Origin: Chryseobacterium sp. c4a
Lineage (GTDB): Bacteria; Bacteroidota; Bacteroidia; Flavobacteriales; Weeksellaceae
Direction of reading: 5' to 3'
Assembly (NCBI RefSeq): GCF_009900745.1
Contig: NZ_WXVU01000012.1
Coordinates: forward strand, 112,275 to 176,274
DNA: 64,000 bases
Below, one piece after another: positions 41,532 through 50,345 of the stretch (position 1 is the first letter of the stretch; every line of letters starts with the position of its first letter). A model generated the notes under the pieces. It was not told the DNA's origin, did not search any database, and worked only from the letters and a program-made list of their open reading frames with translations. The position numbers were made by a program, and so were the translations under genes.

Positions 41532-44138
41532 ATGAAGAATAAGACAGAAATTGTCAATATTTTCACCAGAAAAGCACTAGGACTTACATTCGTACTTTCG
41601 GCAGCTGCAATGGCATTTGCACAGGAGAAAGCCGGCGTTACGGGGATCATTGTCAATAAAAAGAATCAACCTGTACCTTACGCCTCAGTAACCTTTACGA
41701 ACAAAGCCAACAAATCATTAAGTGATGCGGTATTGACCGATGAAAAAGGGCAATACAAATTACAGCTTACTCCCGGAAGCTATGATATTACTGTAGAGGC
41801 TATTGATTACAAAAAAAGCATCATCAATAAAAACATTACCGGAGCCGGTAATATTGGTGCCCTATCTATTGACGCTTCAACGACATCCACATTAGATGGA
41901 AAAACACAAGAGTTACAAGGGGTTGTTATTACAGCATCTGCAGCTAAACCTTACAAGGTAGAGCTGGATAAAAAAACGTATGATCCATCTCAGGATATTG
42001 TAAGCAAAGGAGGAAGCCTTCAGGATGTTCTGACAAATGTTCCGTCAGTAACAGTAGATACAGATGGAACGGTTTCTATGAGAGGAAGCTCCAATGTAAA
42101 ATTCTTAATTAATGGTAAGCCTTCTTCCCTATTGGGTATTGATGATGGAGCGAATGCTTTGCAGAGTATTCCTGCTGACCAGATTGAGAAAATTGAAGTA
42201 ATCACGAACCCTTCTTCAAAATTTGAAGCTAGTGGAACTTCCGGTATCTTAAATATCATTCTTAAAAAGAGCAAAAAGATTGGGTTTAACGGAAGCGTGG
42301 TTGGAACTTTGGGATATTTTCCAAGAACATCTCTAAACGCCAATTTAAGCTGGAGAAAAAACAACTGGACTTGGTTTGTAAATGGTGGCGGTGGCTATAC
42401 AGAAAACAAGACGAAAAACAATTCTGAAACCACTTACCATAACATTAAATTCCCAACAATAAATCCTATTCCAACTACACAGGACGAAATAGATCAAATT
42501 CCAACCATTGCTGTTCATCAGCTTCAAAATTCAACCAATAAGACGTATAGCAAAAACTATAATTTGAATGCTGGTTTTGTATATGATATTTCAGACAAAA
42601 CATCCATTAATTTAACGGGATTAGTAAGAACTTTTGAAGGGGATGGAAATGAGCTTGTCAACACTTATGATACTTTCTATAAATATACTGGAAATACTTC
42701 AAATTTATGGAAACTCATGAACCCTTACACATTAAGGGATGCTAAAAGTATCTTTAACAATCTTGCCTTCCAGGGAGATGTAGGGTTGGATCACAAGTTT
42801 GATGATAAAGGTCAAAATTTATCTTTATCATTAAGTTTACAAAGAAACAGAAGTAACAATAATGCTGATATTCTGGAGAGTTTAGATTACGTACCTTCTG
42901 TACAGGATATTACAAGAAGGCATTCTGTAAGCAAAACCATAATAGGAAAAGCAGATTATGAATTACCAATAGGTGAAAATTCAAAACTTGAAGCCGGTTA
43001 CAGACTAGATATCAATAACAATACTTATGATAATTTTGTAAGCAGTACGTCTAATAATCCTCTTATTCCTGATTATAACAACAATACAGATTACAAGGAA
43101 ATGTTCAACGCATTCTACTTGCAGTTTAAGAGTAAGATTGGAAACTTTGGGTATCAGGTAGGATTAAGAGATGAAATTTCTAACATTAAAATCAACTATA
43201 TCAGCCAGAACCCTACGAAAGCCCCATTAGATAAACCCAAGAATTACAATAATTTATTTCCAAGTGTATTCTTAAGTTATGATATCGCGAAGAACAATCA
43301 AATCTTAGTTAATTATTCCCGCAGAATAGACAGACCAAGATCTTTCTTTATGGTTCCTTTCCCGAACTATACGAATAATCAGAATATTTTTGAAGGAAAT
43401 ATTGATTTGAATCCATCTTATGTAGATTCATATGAAGTAGGTTATAATCTGACTAAGAAGAAGTTTACCCTAAACCCTACTTTCTATTACAGACATGCCA
43501 CAGATGACACTAAAATGCTAGTCTACAGACCGGATGAAAGAGAGAAAGTATTCTATACTAAACCTGAAAACTTAGGAAATGATGATCGTATTGGTTTGGA
43601 TCTGAACTTTACCTATGATCCTTTTGCATGGTTTAAAATTATGGGTAGTGCCGATATATTTAGATACAAAACAACGGGAATTGCTTCCTATCTGACGACA
43701 GATATCAATGGTTTATCTCAGACAAGGACGTTAAACTTTAACGGTAGTGGTTTCTCCACAAGATTACGTCTTAATACAACGTTCAGATTGGATAAGACAT
43801 TAAGCGTACAGTTACAAGGGTTTTACAGAGGAGGTCAAAAAACAGACAACCAAGATAGAAAAGATATGTATGCTTTGAACTTTGGAGCATCTAAAACAAT
43901 CTGGAAAGGAGATGGAACTATTTCTTTCAATATTCAGGATATCTTTAACACAAGAGGTATGGAAGTATTTAACTATACAAGTGACTATACGAGAAGCAGC
44001 TATATGCAATGGCAGCCAAGACAGTTTTCTGTATCTTTAACCTATAGATTCAAACAAGGTGAGAAAATAGAACAGCCTAAGAGAAAAAAGGATATTAATT
44101 CTAATACAACCGGGGACGAACAACAAGGCCCGATGTAA
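41532..44138 (+). CDS. outer-membrane beta-barrel receptor with N-terminal CarboxypepD-regulatory domain
   Basis: 868 residues. After a signal (about 1-31), a carboxypeptidase-regulatory-like beta-sandwich (about 35-115; VTGIIVNKKNQPVPYASVTF), then a plug-like domain (about 150-245; SVTVDTDGTVSMRGSSNVKFLINGKPSS-type motif) and a long barrel ending SLTYRFKQG and a charged tail. It is the TonB-dependent receptor-like OMP family common in Bacteroidota; no SusD partner follows, so the substrate is unlikely to be a glycan of the SusCD type. The substrate is unknown. Confidence 0.88.
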   Translation: MKNKTEIVNIFTRKALGLTFVLSAAAMAFAQEKAGVTGIIVNKKNQPVPYASVTFTNKANKSLSDAVLTDEKGQYKLQLTPGSYDITVEAIDYKKSIINKNITGAGNIGALSIDASTTSTLDGKTQELQGVVITASAAKPYKVELDKKTYDPSQDIVSKGGSLQDVLTNVPSVTVDTDGTVSMRGSSNVKFLINGKPSSLLGIDDGANALQSIPADQIEKIEVITNPSSKFEASGTSGILNIILKKSKKIGFNGSVVGTLGYFPRTSLNANLSWRKNNWTWFVNGGGGYTENKTKNNSETTYHNIKFPTINPIPTTQDEIDQIPTIAVHQLQNSTNKTYSKNYNLNAGFVYDISDKTSINLTGLVRTFEGDGNELVNTYDTFYKYTGNTSNLWKLMNPYTLRDAKSIFNNLAFQGDVGLDHKFDDKGQNLSLSLSLQRNRSNNNADILESLDYVPSVQDITRRHSVSKTIIGKADYELPIGENSKLEAGYRLDINNNTYDNFVSSTSNNPLIPDYNNNTDYKEMFNAFYLQFKSKIGNFGYQVGLRDEISNIKINYISQNPTKAPLDKPKNYNNLFPSVFLSYDIAKNNQILVNYSRRIDRPRSFFMVPFPNYTNNQNIFEGNIDLNPSYVDSYEVGYNLTKKKFTLNPTFYYRHATDDTKMLVYRPDEREKVFYTKPENLGNDDRIGLDLNFTYDPFAWFKIMGSADIFRYKTTGIASYLTTDINGLSQTRTLNFNGSGFSTRLRLNTTFRLDKTLSVQLQGFYRGGQKTDNQDRKDMYALNFGASKTIWKGDGTISFNIQDIFNTRGMEVFNYTSDYTRSSYMQWQPRQFSVSLTYRFKQGEKIEQPKRKKDINSNTTGDEQQGPM

Positions 44139-44144
44139 TACAAC

Positions 44145-44177
44145 AAAAATCCCGAAAAGTAATTTTCGGGATTTTTT
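44145..44177. terminator. bidirectional terminator between the receptor and the cytidylyltransferase gene
   Basis: AAAAATCCCGAAAA (44145-44158) pairs with TTTTCGGGATTTTT (44163-44176) around GTAA. A/T tracts on both sides let it work for both convergent genes. Confidence 0.85.
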
Positions 44178-44183
44178 ATTCTT

Positions 44184-44636
44184 TTATTTTACAGTTTCTG
44201 GTCTTTCAGCTTTTTCTTTTTCAGCTTCGTAAATTCTTTTTCTTAAATCGCTGGTGGAAAACCTGTGGTCTCTTTTGTTATAAAAGATCTCAATTCCTTT
44301 GTCTTCACAATATTGTTTACCGGTAAAATCTCTATCCATGTAATCATCACCAATGATTCTTACATCGATTACAAATGATTTTAAAATATCCAGCAAATCC
44401 TCTTCGGTGTAGTAAGGAATAATTTCATCTACAGCGTTCACTGCTTTCAACTGAATATAACGTTCAACGATCGTTTGACTTGGCTTGTTCTTATTGGGAC
44501 GATCGTGAGATGGATCAATCTGTAACCCAACAATCAGATAATCACACACTGTTTTTGCTTCTTCAAGCATTTTGATGTGCCCTGCGTGTAATAAATCAAA
44601 TGAGGAAAATGTAATACCTATTCTTTGTGTCTTCAT
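44184..44636 (-). CDS. TagD-like nucleotidyltransferase (cytidylyltransferase family)
   Basis: 150 residues. GITFSSFDLLHAGHIKMLEEA carries the HxGH nucleotide-binding motif (His17, His20), with the later HRFSTSDLRKRI matching the family's C-terminal STS motif. It would activate a small phosphorylated alcohol with CTP, as in glycerol-3-phosphate cytidylyltransferase (TagD), although other members use ethanolamine or ATP. Last gene of a five-gene operon whose first member makes amino sugars, so a surface polymer is likely. Confidence 0.82.
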   Translation of the reverse strand: MKTQRIGITFSSFDLLHAGHIKMLEEAKTVCDYLIVGLQIDPSHDRPNKNKPSQTIVERYIQLKAVNAVDEIIPYYTEEDLLDILKSFVIDVRIIGDDYMDRDFTGKQYCEDKGIEIFYNKRDHRFSTSDLRKRIYEAEKEKAERPETVK

Positions 44637-44648
44637 ATTAATGTTAAA

Positions 44649-45413
44649 TTAAAACTTCGCTGAGATAAATGTTCTTTTAAAGGGATAAAAGACCGGTGAT
44701 TCAGGGAAGATGTTTTGTAATTGTTGTTTATAATCGTTTTTAAATTGTTCTTTCATCTCATCAGGAAGCCTTTCTATATAAGGAAGCATCGCTGTTCCGG
44801 AAGCCCAGGTAAATACAGCCTCTGCATTTTCTAGAACATGGGGAAATACTTTCTCATACACGGTAATGTTTCTTCCTTTATGATCAAATAATATTCGGGC
44901 GTAGTCTTCAATCGTTAAAACGGTATACTCTCTTTCCCAGCCATTATAAGCACTTTTATAAGGTTCAGTACCAGCAATCTTTCTAAGAAGCTGATGTACT
45001 ATATATTCATGATTAGATGGTATCTGTACTGCTAACTGGCCTCCTTCCTTAATCTTACTGATGATTCTTGGAAAGAGTTCCTTATGATTATTACACCATT
45101 GGATTGCTGCATTGGAAATAATCAAATCATAGGTGTCTCCTAGATGAAGCTGTTCTTCAATACTTCTTTTTTCAAAACTCAATCGGCTTGTTTTGAATTG
45201 AGCTGCTTTTTCTAGCATTTCCTCTGAAGAATCTATTCCTAAAACCTTTGAGTCTTCAAGATAATCCAAAAGCTTAGACGTTAATTCTCCTGTTCCACAT
45301 CCCAAATCTATAACAGATATTCCTGTTCTTGATTCGACAAGCTTTAAAAGATCAAAGAATGGAGCAGAGCGCTCTTCTTTAAACTGATCGTACACTTCCG
45401 GATTCCAAGCCAT
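44649..45413 (-). CDS. class I SAM-dependent methyltransferase (trans-aconitate methyltransferase-like)
   Basis: 254 residues. SVIDLGCGTGELTSKL (about 33-48) is the SAM-binding motif I, and the opening MAWNPEVYDQF with AIQWCNNHKELFPRI is the plan of Tam (trans-aconitate 2-methyltransferase) and related enzymes. The true substrate here may differ because the gene lies in a sugar-nucleotide operon. The neighbouring genes are 21 and 12 bases away. Confidence 0.8.
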   Translation of the reverse strand: MAWNPEVYDQFKEERSAPFFDLLKLVESRTGISVIDLGCGTGELTSKLLDYLEDSKVLGIDSSEEMLEKAAQFKTSRLSFEKRSIEEQLHLGDTYDLIISNAAIQWCNNHKELFPRIISKIKEGGQLAVQIPSNHEYIVHQLLRKIAGTEPYKSAYNGWEREYTVLTIEDYARILFDHKGRNITVYEKVFPHVLENAEAVFTWASGTAMLPYIERLPDEMKEQFKNDYKQQLQNIFPESPVFYPFKRTFISAKF

Positions 45414-45434
45414 AATGATTGTATTTTTATGATT

Positions 45435-46454
45435 CTAATTTCTCGAATTAAGATATTTTTGCCATTCCCAGACTGTTCTTAAAGACTCTTCCAGTGATGT
45501 TTCAGATTTCCAATTAAGTTCTCTATCCGCTTTAGAAGGATCAGCATAAGCAATAGTAATATCTCCTTCTCTTCTATCGCAGATCTGGTAAGGCACCTCT
45601 ACTTCATTTGCTTTTTCAAAAGCTTTTACAATTTCCAAAACGGATGAGCCTTTTCCTGTTCCCAAATTAAAAATATCAATTACAGCTTCTACTGATTGAT
45701 CTTTTATAAGTTTCTTCAAAGCTAATACGTGAGCTTTTGCCAAGTCCATAACGTAAATATAATCACGAACCGCTGTTCCATCTGATGTTTGATAGTCATT
45801 TCCCCAAATGCTTAGTCTCTCACGTACTCCTGCAGCAGTCTGCATTACGTAAGGAACCAAATTATTGGGAACTCCTATTGGCAGTTCTCCAATTTTTGCA
45901 GAGGGGTGTGCTCCAATAGGGTTAAAATATCTCAACAATGATATTTTCCTGTTGTATGCCTTCGCAAAATCGATCAGAATCTCTTCTCCCATTTGCTTTG
46001 TTTTCCCGTAAACGCTTTCAGGCATTTTCAAGGGTGTATTTTCATCAATCGGCATCACATCTGCCTGTCCATATACGGTACATGATGAACTGAAAATAAA
46101 GTTTGAAATTTCTCTTTCTTTAAATTCCTGAAGAATATTGATTAGGGAAAACAAATTGTTTTCATAATAGTCTACAGGTTTTACCTGGCTCTCTCCTACA
46201 GCTTTGAAAGCTGCAAAATTAATACAGCCATCAATTTTATGTGCATCAAAAACCTGAGAAAGAAGTTCTTTACGCTTCAGGTCAAAAGGATAAAAAACAG
46301 GTTTTTTACCTGTAATTTCCTCAATATTTTTTAAAATAAACCTCTCCGAATTGGATAGATCATCTACAATAACGACATCAAAGTCATTATTGAGAAGTTC
46401 CACTACAGTGTGAGAACCAATGTATCCAAGTCCTCCGGTAACAAGTATTGCCAT
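45435..46454 (-). CDS. galE: UDP-glucose 4-epimerase
   Basis: 339 residues. Short-chain dehydrogenase fold with the NAD loop GGLGYIGS (7-14), catalytic Ser124, and YxxxK at Tyr149/Lys153 (YGKTK). It interconverts UDP-glucose and UDP-galactose (or the N-acetyl forms) and so feeds surface polysaccharides. It starts 3 bases after the small membrane protein gene. Confidence 0.93.
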   Translation of the reverse strand: MAILVTGGLGYIGSHTVVELLNNDFDVVIVDDLSNSERFILKNIEEITGKKPVFYPFDLKRKELLSQVFDAHKIDGCINFAAFKAVGESQVKPVDYYENNLFSLINILQEFKEREISNFIFSSSCTVYGQADVMPIDENTPLKMPESVYGKTKQMGEEILIDFAKAYNRKISLLRYFNPIGAHPSAKIGELPIGVPNNLVPYVMQTAAGVRERLSIWGNDYQTSDGTAVRDYIYVMDLAKAHVLALKKLIKDQSVEAVIDIFNLGTGKGSSVLEIVKAFEKANEVEVPYQICDRREGDITIAYADPSKADRELNWKSETSLEESLRTVWEWQKYLNSRN

Positions 46455-46457
46455 TTT

Positions 46458-46904
46458 TTAATCTTCGTGTTTTCCTATATTTTCTATTTCATTTTTTTCT
46501 ATTTCTCTATAATTTAGATAGTAGATATAAAAAAGAATAAAACCTATAACTAATGTATTAAAAATAATTACAAAGTTATAATATGAATTGTTAATGTAAC
46601 TTTTAATTAAGGTATAGTTAGCAAAACAAACTAAAATAAAGATCACTACCGCAAAAAAATTGAGAATAGCCTTTGTGTATTTTAATTTGTAAAAAATAAC
46701 GATCACCGCCATTAAATTTACAATAATGTAAAGAGAGTATTTCAGAATATTTTCAAAAATACTCTCTTTATAGTATTCAGAGTAAGATGAGGAATTATAG
46801 GATATCACCGTATTTATTAAATAAAGTGAATAGATCCCTGTAATAAAAAGATGAAACCCTAAAAAGATTTTATACTTTTTACTTTTAAGAAAAAATTCCT
46901 TCAT
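46458..46904 (-). CDS. four-TM membrane protein of unknown function
   Basis: 148 residues, mostly hydrophobic, four helices near 13-33, 52-72, 76-96 and 105-125, with Lys-rich and Tyr/Ser-rich loops and a charged tail (EIEKNEIENIGK). I do not recognise a family. It is packed between the aminotransferase (6 bases) and galE (3 bases), so it is very probably real and part of the polymer-synthesis operon. Its composition is notably AT-rich compared with its neighbours. Confidence 0.7.
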   Translation of the reverse strand: MKEFFLKSKKYKIFLGFHLFITGIYSLYLINTVISYNSSSYSEYYKESIFENILKYSLYIIVNLMAVIVIFYKLKYTKAILNFFAVVIFILVCFANYTLIKSYINNSYYNFVIIFNTLVIGFILFYIYYLNYREIEKNEIENIGKHED

Positions 46905-46910
46905 ACTTTT

Positions 46911-48035
46911 TTATCCCATAAACTCAAGCACAGCATCTGTGATATACTTTAGCTGTTCTTCGTCTAATTCCGTATGCATCGGTAGAGAGATCACCTGATC
47001 CAAAAGCTTATCTGTATTCACAAAGTCAGCAGCATTACTTTCCTGGAAATATGCTTTTTGCTTTCTTAGTGCTACCGGATAGTAGATCATTGCCGGAATT
47101 TCCTTTTCTGTAAGGAACTTCTGAAGTTCGTTTCTCTTACCGTTCAGGATTCTTAGTGTATATTGGTGGAATACGTGAGTAGAGCTCTCAGATCTTTTAG
47201 GTGTTAAAATATTTTCATTCCCCGCAAAGGCTTCATCATAATAATCTGCAGCTTTTCTTCTTGCTTCATTGTATGAATCCAGGTGAGGTAATTTTTTTCT
47301 TAGAACAGCAGCTTGAATACTGTCTAGACGAGAGTTCACTCCTACCTCATCGTGATAGTATCTTTCGTACATTCCGTGGTTTACAATTCCTCTTAAACGG
47401 TGTGCCAGATCATCATTGTTTGTAAAAATAGCTCCACCATCTCCATAACATCCAAGGTTTTTGGACGGGAAGAAAGAGGTTGTTCCTACTGTTGCCATAG
47501 TTCCGGCATATTTTGATGTTCCATCGGAGAATGTATATTCTGCACCAATTGCCTGTGCGTTGTCTTCAATTACATATAAATTGTACTCTTCTGCAATTTT
47601 CAGAATTTCCTCCATATTGGCACATTGTCCGAATAGGTGTACCGGAATAATTGCTTTTGTCTTTGGAGTGATCGCTTTTCTTAAAGCATCTGTTGATATT
47701 GTAAAAGTATCATAGTCCACATCTACTAAAACCGATTTTAATTTAAGTAAATGAATCACCTCTACTGTAGCTGCAAAAGTAAAATCTGCAGTAATTATTT
47801 CATCCCCTTCCTTCAAATCCAACGCCATAAGGGCAATCTGTAATGCATCAGTTCCATTAGCACATGGAATAACATGCTTTACATCTAAATAAGACTCCAA
47901 TTCATTCTGGAAAGACTTCACTTCAGGACCGTTGATAAAAGCCGCGGAATCCATTACATTTAAAACTGCATTGTCTACATCATTCTTTATTTTGTAATAC
48001 TGACTTTGCAAGTCAACCATCTGAATTTTTTTCAT
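46911..48035 (-). CDS. DegT/DnrJ/EryC1/StrS-family sugar aminotransferase
   Basis: 374 residues. A PLP-dependent aminotransferase acting on nucleotide-linked keto-sugars. PLP lysine is Lys192 in SFFPSKNLGCYGDGG, with the preceding VIEDNAQAIGAEY binding stretch and NGTDALQIAL. It makes amino sugars for surface polymers. First gene of the five-gene operon; the divergent protease gene starts 87 bases away. Confidence 0.92.
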   Translation of the reverse strand: MKKIQMVDLQSQYYKIKNDVDNAVLNVMDSAAFINGPEVKSFQNELESYLDVKHVIPCANGTDALQIALMALDLKEGDEIITADFTFAATVEVIHLLKLKSVLVDVDYDTFTISTDALRKAITPKTKAIIPVHLFGQCANMEEILKIAEEYNLYVIEDNAQAIGAEYTFSDGTSKYAGTMATVGTTSFFPSKNLGCYGDGGAIFTNNDDLAHRLRGIVNHGMYERYYHDEVGVNSRLDSIQAAVLRKKLPHLDSYNEARRKAADYYDEAFAGNENILTPKRSESSTHVFHQYTLRILNGKRNELQKFLTEKEIPAMIYYPVALRKQKAYFQESNAADFVNTDKLLDQVISLPMHTELDEEQLKYITDAVLEFMG

Positions 48036-48122
48036 AAATAAATTATTTCTGTAAAAATAAGGATTTTAAAATCCTATCAAAAATTTTATTGATTTTGTTT
48101 TTATCTTTATACAAAAATTTAT

Positions 48123-49727
48123 ATGAAAAAATTTTTACTCTTTTGTTTCCTAGCAGGTTACTCCTATACTACAGCACAAACTCAGCTTGTTTTTGTGTAT
48201 TTTAAGGATAAGCCTAATAAAGCTGCTTTTTTTGCTAATCCTCTTTCTGAACTTAGTCAAAAATCCCTTGACAGACGCACAATATTAGGAATATCACTTA
48301 ATGATCAGGATGCTCCCATAGAACAATCTTATATACAAAATCTTCAAAATCTGGGATTTACCGTCACCGATTATTCTAAGTGGCTTAATGGTGCTGCTGT
48401 AAATGCTACTGCTACTCAAATTGCCCTTTTGCAAACACAGCCTTTTGTACTTTCTGTGGAAAGTTTTGCCAAAAACGGAGCAACTATTGTAAAGTCGTCA
48501 CCTGTTAATAAATGGAATAAGCCCACCAATGCACAAAAAGTGCTTACAACTTTTGAATATGGTTCGGGGACAGCACAGATAGACCAGAGCAATATAAGAC
48601 CTCTTCATCTTGCCGGTTATACCGGAACCGGAATTTCTATTGCTGTTATTGATACCGGATTTCCCACCGTAAATACCGGAGCAGCATTTCTAAGATTAAG
48701 AAACAATAATAAAATAAAAGGCGGCTATAACTTTGTCAACAAATCAACCGACATCTATAATTCTTCCCTGAATGCCCATGGCACAACTGTTTTAGGTGTT
48801 ATGGGTGGATATCTGGAAAATGTTTTTACAGGTTCGGTTCCGGATGCTGATTTTTATCTGTACTGTAGCGAAAATACAGCAGCTGAAATCCCGGAAGAAG
48901 AACTCTATTGGATTGAAGCAGCAGAAGAAGCTGATAGAAAAGGGGTCGAAATTATCACCACATCCCTTGGATATAATGTTTTTGATAACCCACAATATAA
49001 TTACACCTATGCTAACATGAACGGGACTACTTCCTTTATTGCTAGAGGGGCCGGAATTGCTACAGACAAAGGAATTTTCGTCCTTGTTGCTGCTGGAAAT
49101 TCAGGAGATAAGCCGTGGCATTATCTTCTTACCCCTTCAGACAATCCTAAAGTATTTACCATTGGCGCTGTAGATGCTGCCGGGAATTCTTCCATATTTT
49201 CATCTTTTGGCCCTAATTCACTTGGAGTCGTTAAACCTGATGGAAGCACCCGCGGAACGGCTACGGCTACAGTTTTAGGTGACACAACTTATAGTACTAA
49301 CGGAACCTCCCTTGCCACTCCTATTGCTGCAGGAGGGGTAGCCTGTCTTCTTCAGGCATTTCCTACCATGAACAGGGATCAGCTCAAAACAAAATTAAGA
49401 CAAACGGCTTCACTTTATCCTAACCATAATGACCAGATGGGATATGGCATTCTTAATTTTGGAAGTCTGTACAACAGTGTATTAAATACGTCTGAAATTG
49501 TAAAAAAAGAAAAATTTGCTCTGTTTCCGAATCCTGTTAAAAATATTTTGAATATTGCATCAGAAAATGGTATCATTTCACTGGAAATTTATGATAATCT
49601 GGGAAGATTAATCAGAAAAGTAAACAACGAAAAATCAGTAAAAGTTGATGACTTTTCCAAAGGAGTTTATTATCTTAAAATCATCTCACAAGACAAAGTT
49701 TATTATGAAAAATTTATAAAAGAATAA
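48123..49727 (+). CDS. subtilisin-like S8 serine protease with T9SS sorting domain
   Basis: 534 residues: Sec signal (1-18), an inhibitor-like propeptide region (about 20-150) and a catalytic domain with Asp177 (IAVIDTGFP), His219 (NAHGTTVLG) and Ser396 (NGTSLATPIAAGG). The last about 75 residues (KFALFPNPVKNILNIA to FIKE) are a T9SS type A sorting domain. It should be secreted through the outer membrane as a surface or soluble protease. Monocistronic with a strong terminator. Confidence 0.93.
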   Translation: MKKFLLFCFLAGYSYTTAQTQLVFVYFKDKPNKAAFFANPLSELSQKSLDRRTILGISLNDQDAPIEQSYIQNLQNLGFTVTDYSKWLNGAAVNATATQIALLQTQPFVLSVESFAKNGATIVKSSPVNKWNKPTNAQKVLTTFEYGSGTAQIDQSNIRPLHLAGYTGTGISIAVIDTGFPTVNTGAAFLRLRNNNKIKGGYNFVNKSTDIYNSSLNAHGTTVLGVMGGYLENVFTGSVPDADFYLYCSENTAAEIPEEELYWIEAAEEADRKGVEIITTSLGYNVFDNPQYNYTYANMNGTTSFIARGAGIATDKGIFVLVAAGNSGDKPWHYLLTPSDNPKVFTIGAVDAAGNSSIFSSFGPNSLGVVKPDGSTRGTATATVLGDTTYSTNGTSLATPIAAGGVACLLQAFPTMNRDQLKTKLRQTASLYPNHNDQMGYGILNFGSLYNSVLNTSEIVKKEKFALFPNPVKNILNIASENGIISLEIYDNLGRLIRKVNNEKSVKVDDFSKGVYYLKIISQDKVYYEKFIKE

Positions 49728-49730
49728 ATA

Positions 49731-49765
49731 AAAATGGCTGTTTCAAATGAAACAGCCATTTTTAT
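49731..49765. terminator. bidirectional terminator after the S8 protease
   Basis: AAAATGGCTGTTTCA (49731-49745) pairs with TGAAACAGCCATTTTT (49748-49763) around two bases, with A and T tracts at both ends. It overlaps the stop codon of the convergent gene at 49762. Confidence 0.85.
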
Positions 49766-50340
49766 TTAAGTTTGTTATTGGAATTAGTCAGCAAAGGGAC
49801 ATGCACCATTCTGGTAATTTTTCTGGGAATATATTCTCCTTTCTTACTATGTTTTTTTGCAAAAGGAGAAAGCATTTCTATACCCTCATAAGTGTTGGCA
49901 TCTTTTGATAGAAAACGGTCAACATTAATTTCACCAATGCGAATTACTTCATTCTCATTTAGCTTATCTTGGTCAAACGGCAACTCTTGGAAGTATACAG
50001 GAATTAAAGCAGAAAACTGTTTAGGATTGGAAAATGATATATCTTCCATATTCAGTTTCAGGTATAATTCCGGTGGCTGGCAATTGTATCCTTCCCCACA
50101 ACCAAAACAAGTATAAGATAGTAATACATTATACTTCTTGCTTACAGGATTATATTTCAATTCAGATTCTCTAAGATATGTACTGGCTTCGTTTACAAAC
50201 ACCTCAAGATCTTGGTATTGATATGAAGTGTTTTTTTGTGACTTTATACTAAACTCAAATTCAAATTTCCACATTTGTCTAGCCTGACCAGATCCCAAAA
50301 TAGAAATGAACAATAAGAACACAGCACTTAATCTTTTCAT
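49762..50340 (-). CDS. secreted protein of unknown function
   Basis: 192 residues with a Sec signal (about 1-19, ending ILGSGQ). A cysteine cluster CFGCGEGYNCQPPELYL lies near 92-108, flanked by beta-like segments; the tail is basic. No domain recognised. It follows ppc by 5 bases on the same strand, so both are probably on one transcript. Confidence 0.65.
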   Translation of the reverse strand: MKRLSAVFLLFISILGSGQARQMWKFEFEFSIKSQKNTSYQYQDLEVFVNEASTYLRESELKYNPVSKKYNVLLSYTCFGCGEGYNCQPPELYLKLNMEDISFSNPKQFSALIPVYFQELPFDQDKLNENEVIRIGEINVDRFLSKDANTYEGIEMLSPFAKKHSKKGEYIPRKITRMVHVPLLTNSNNKLK

Positions 50341-50345
50341 TCTTT

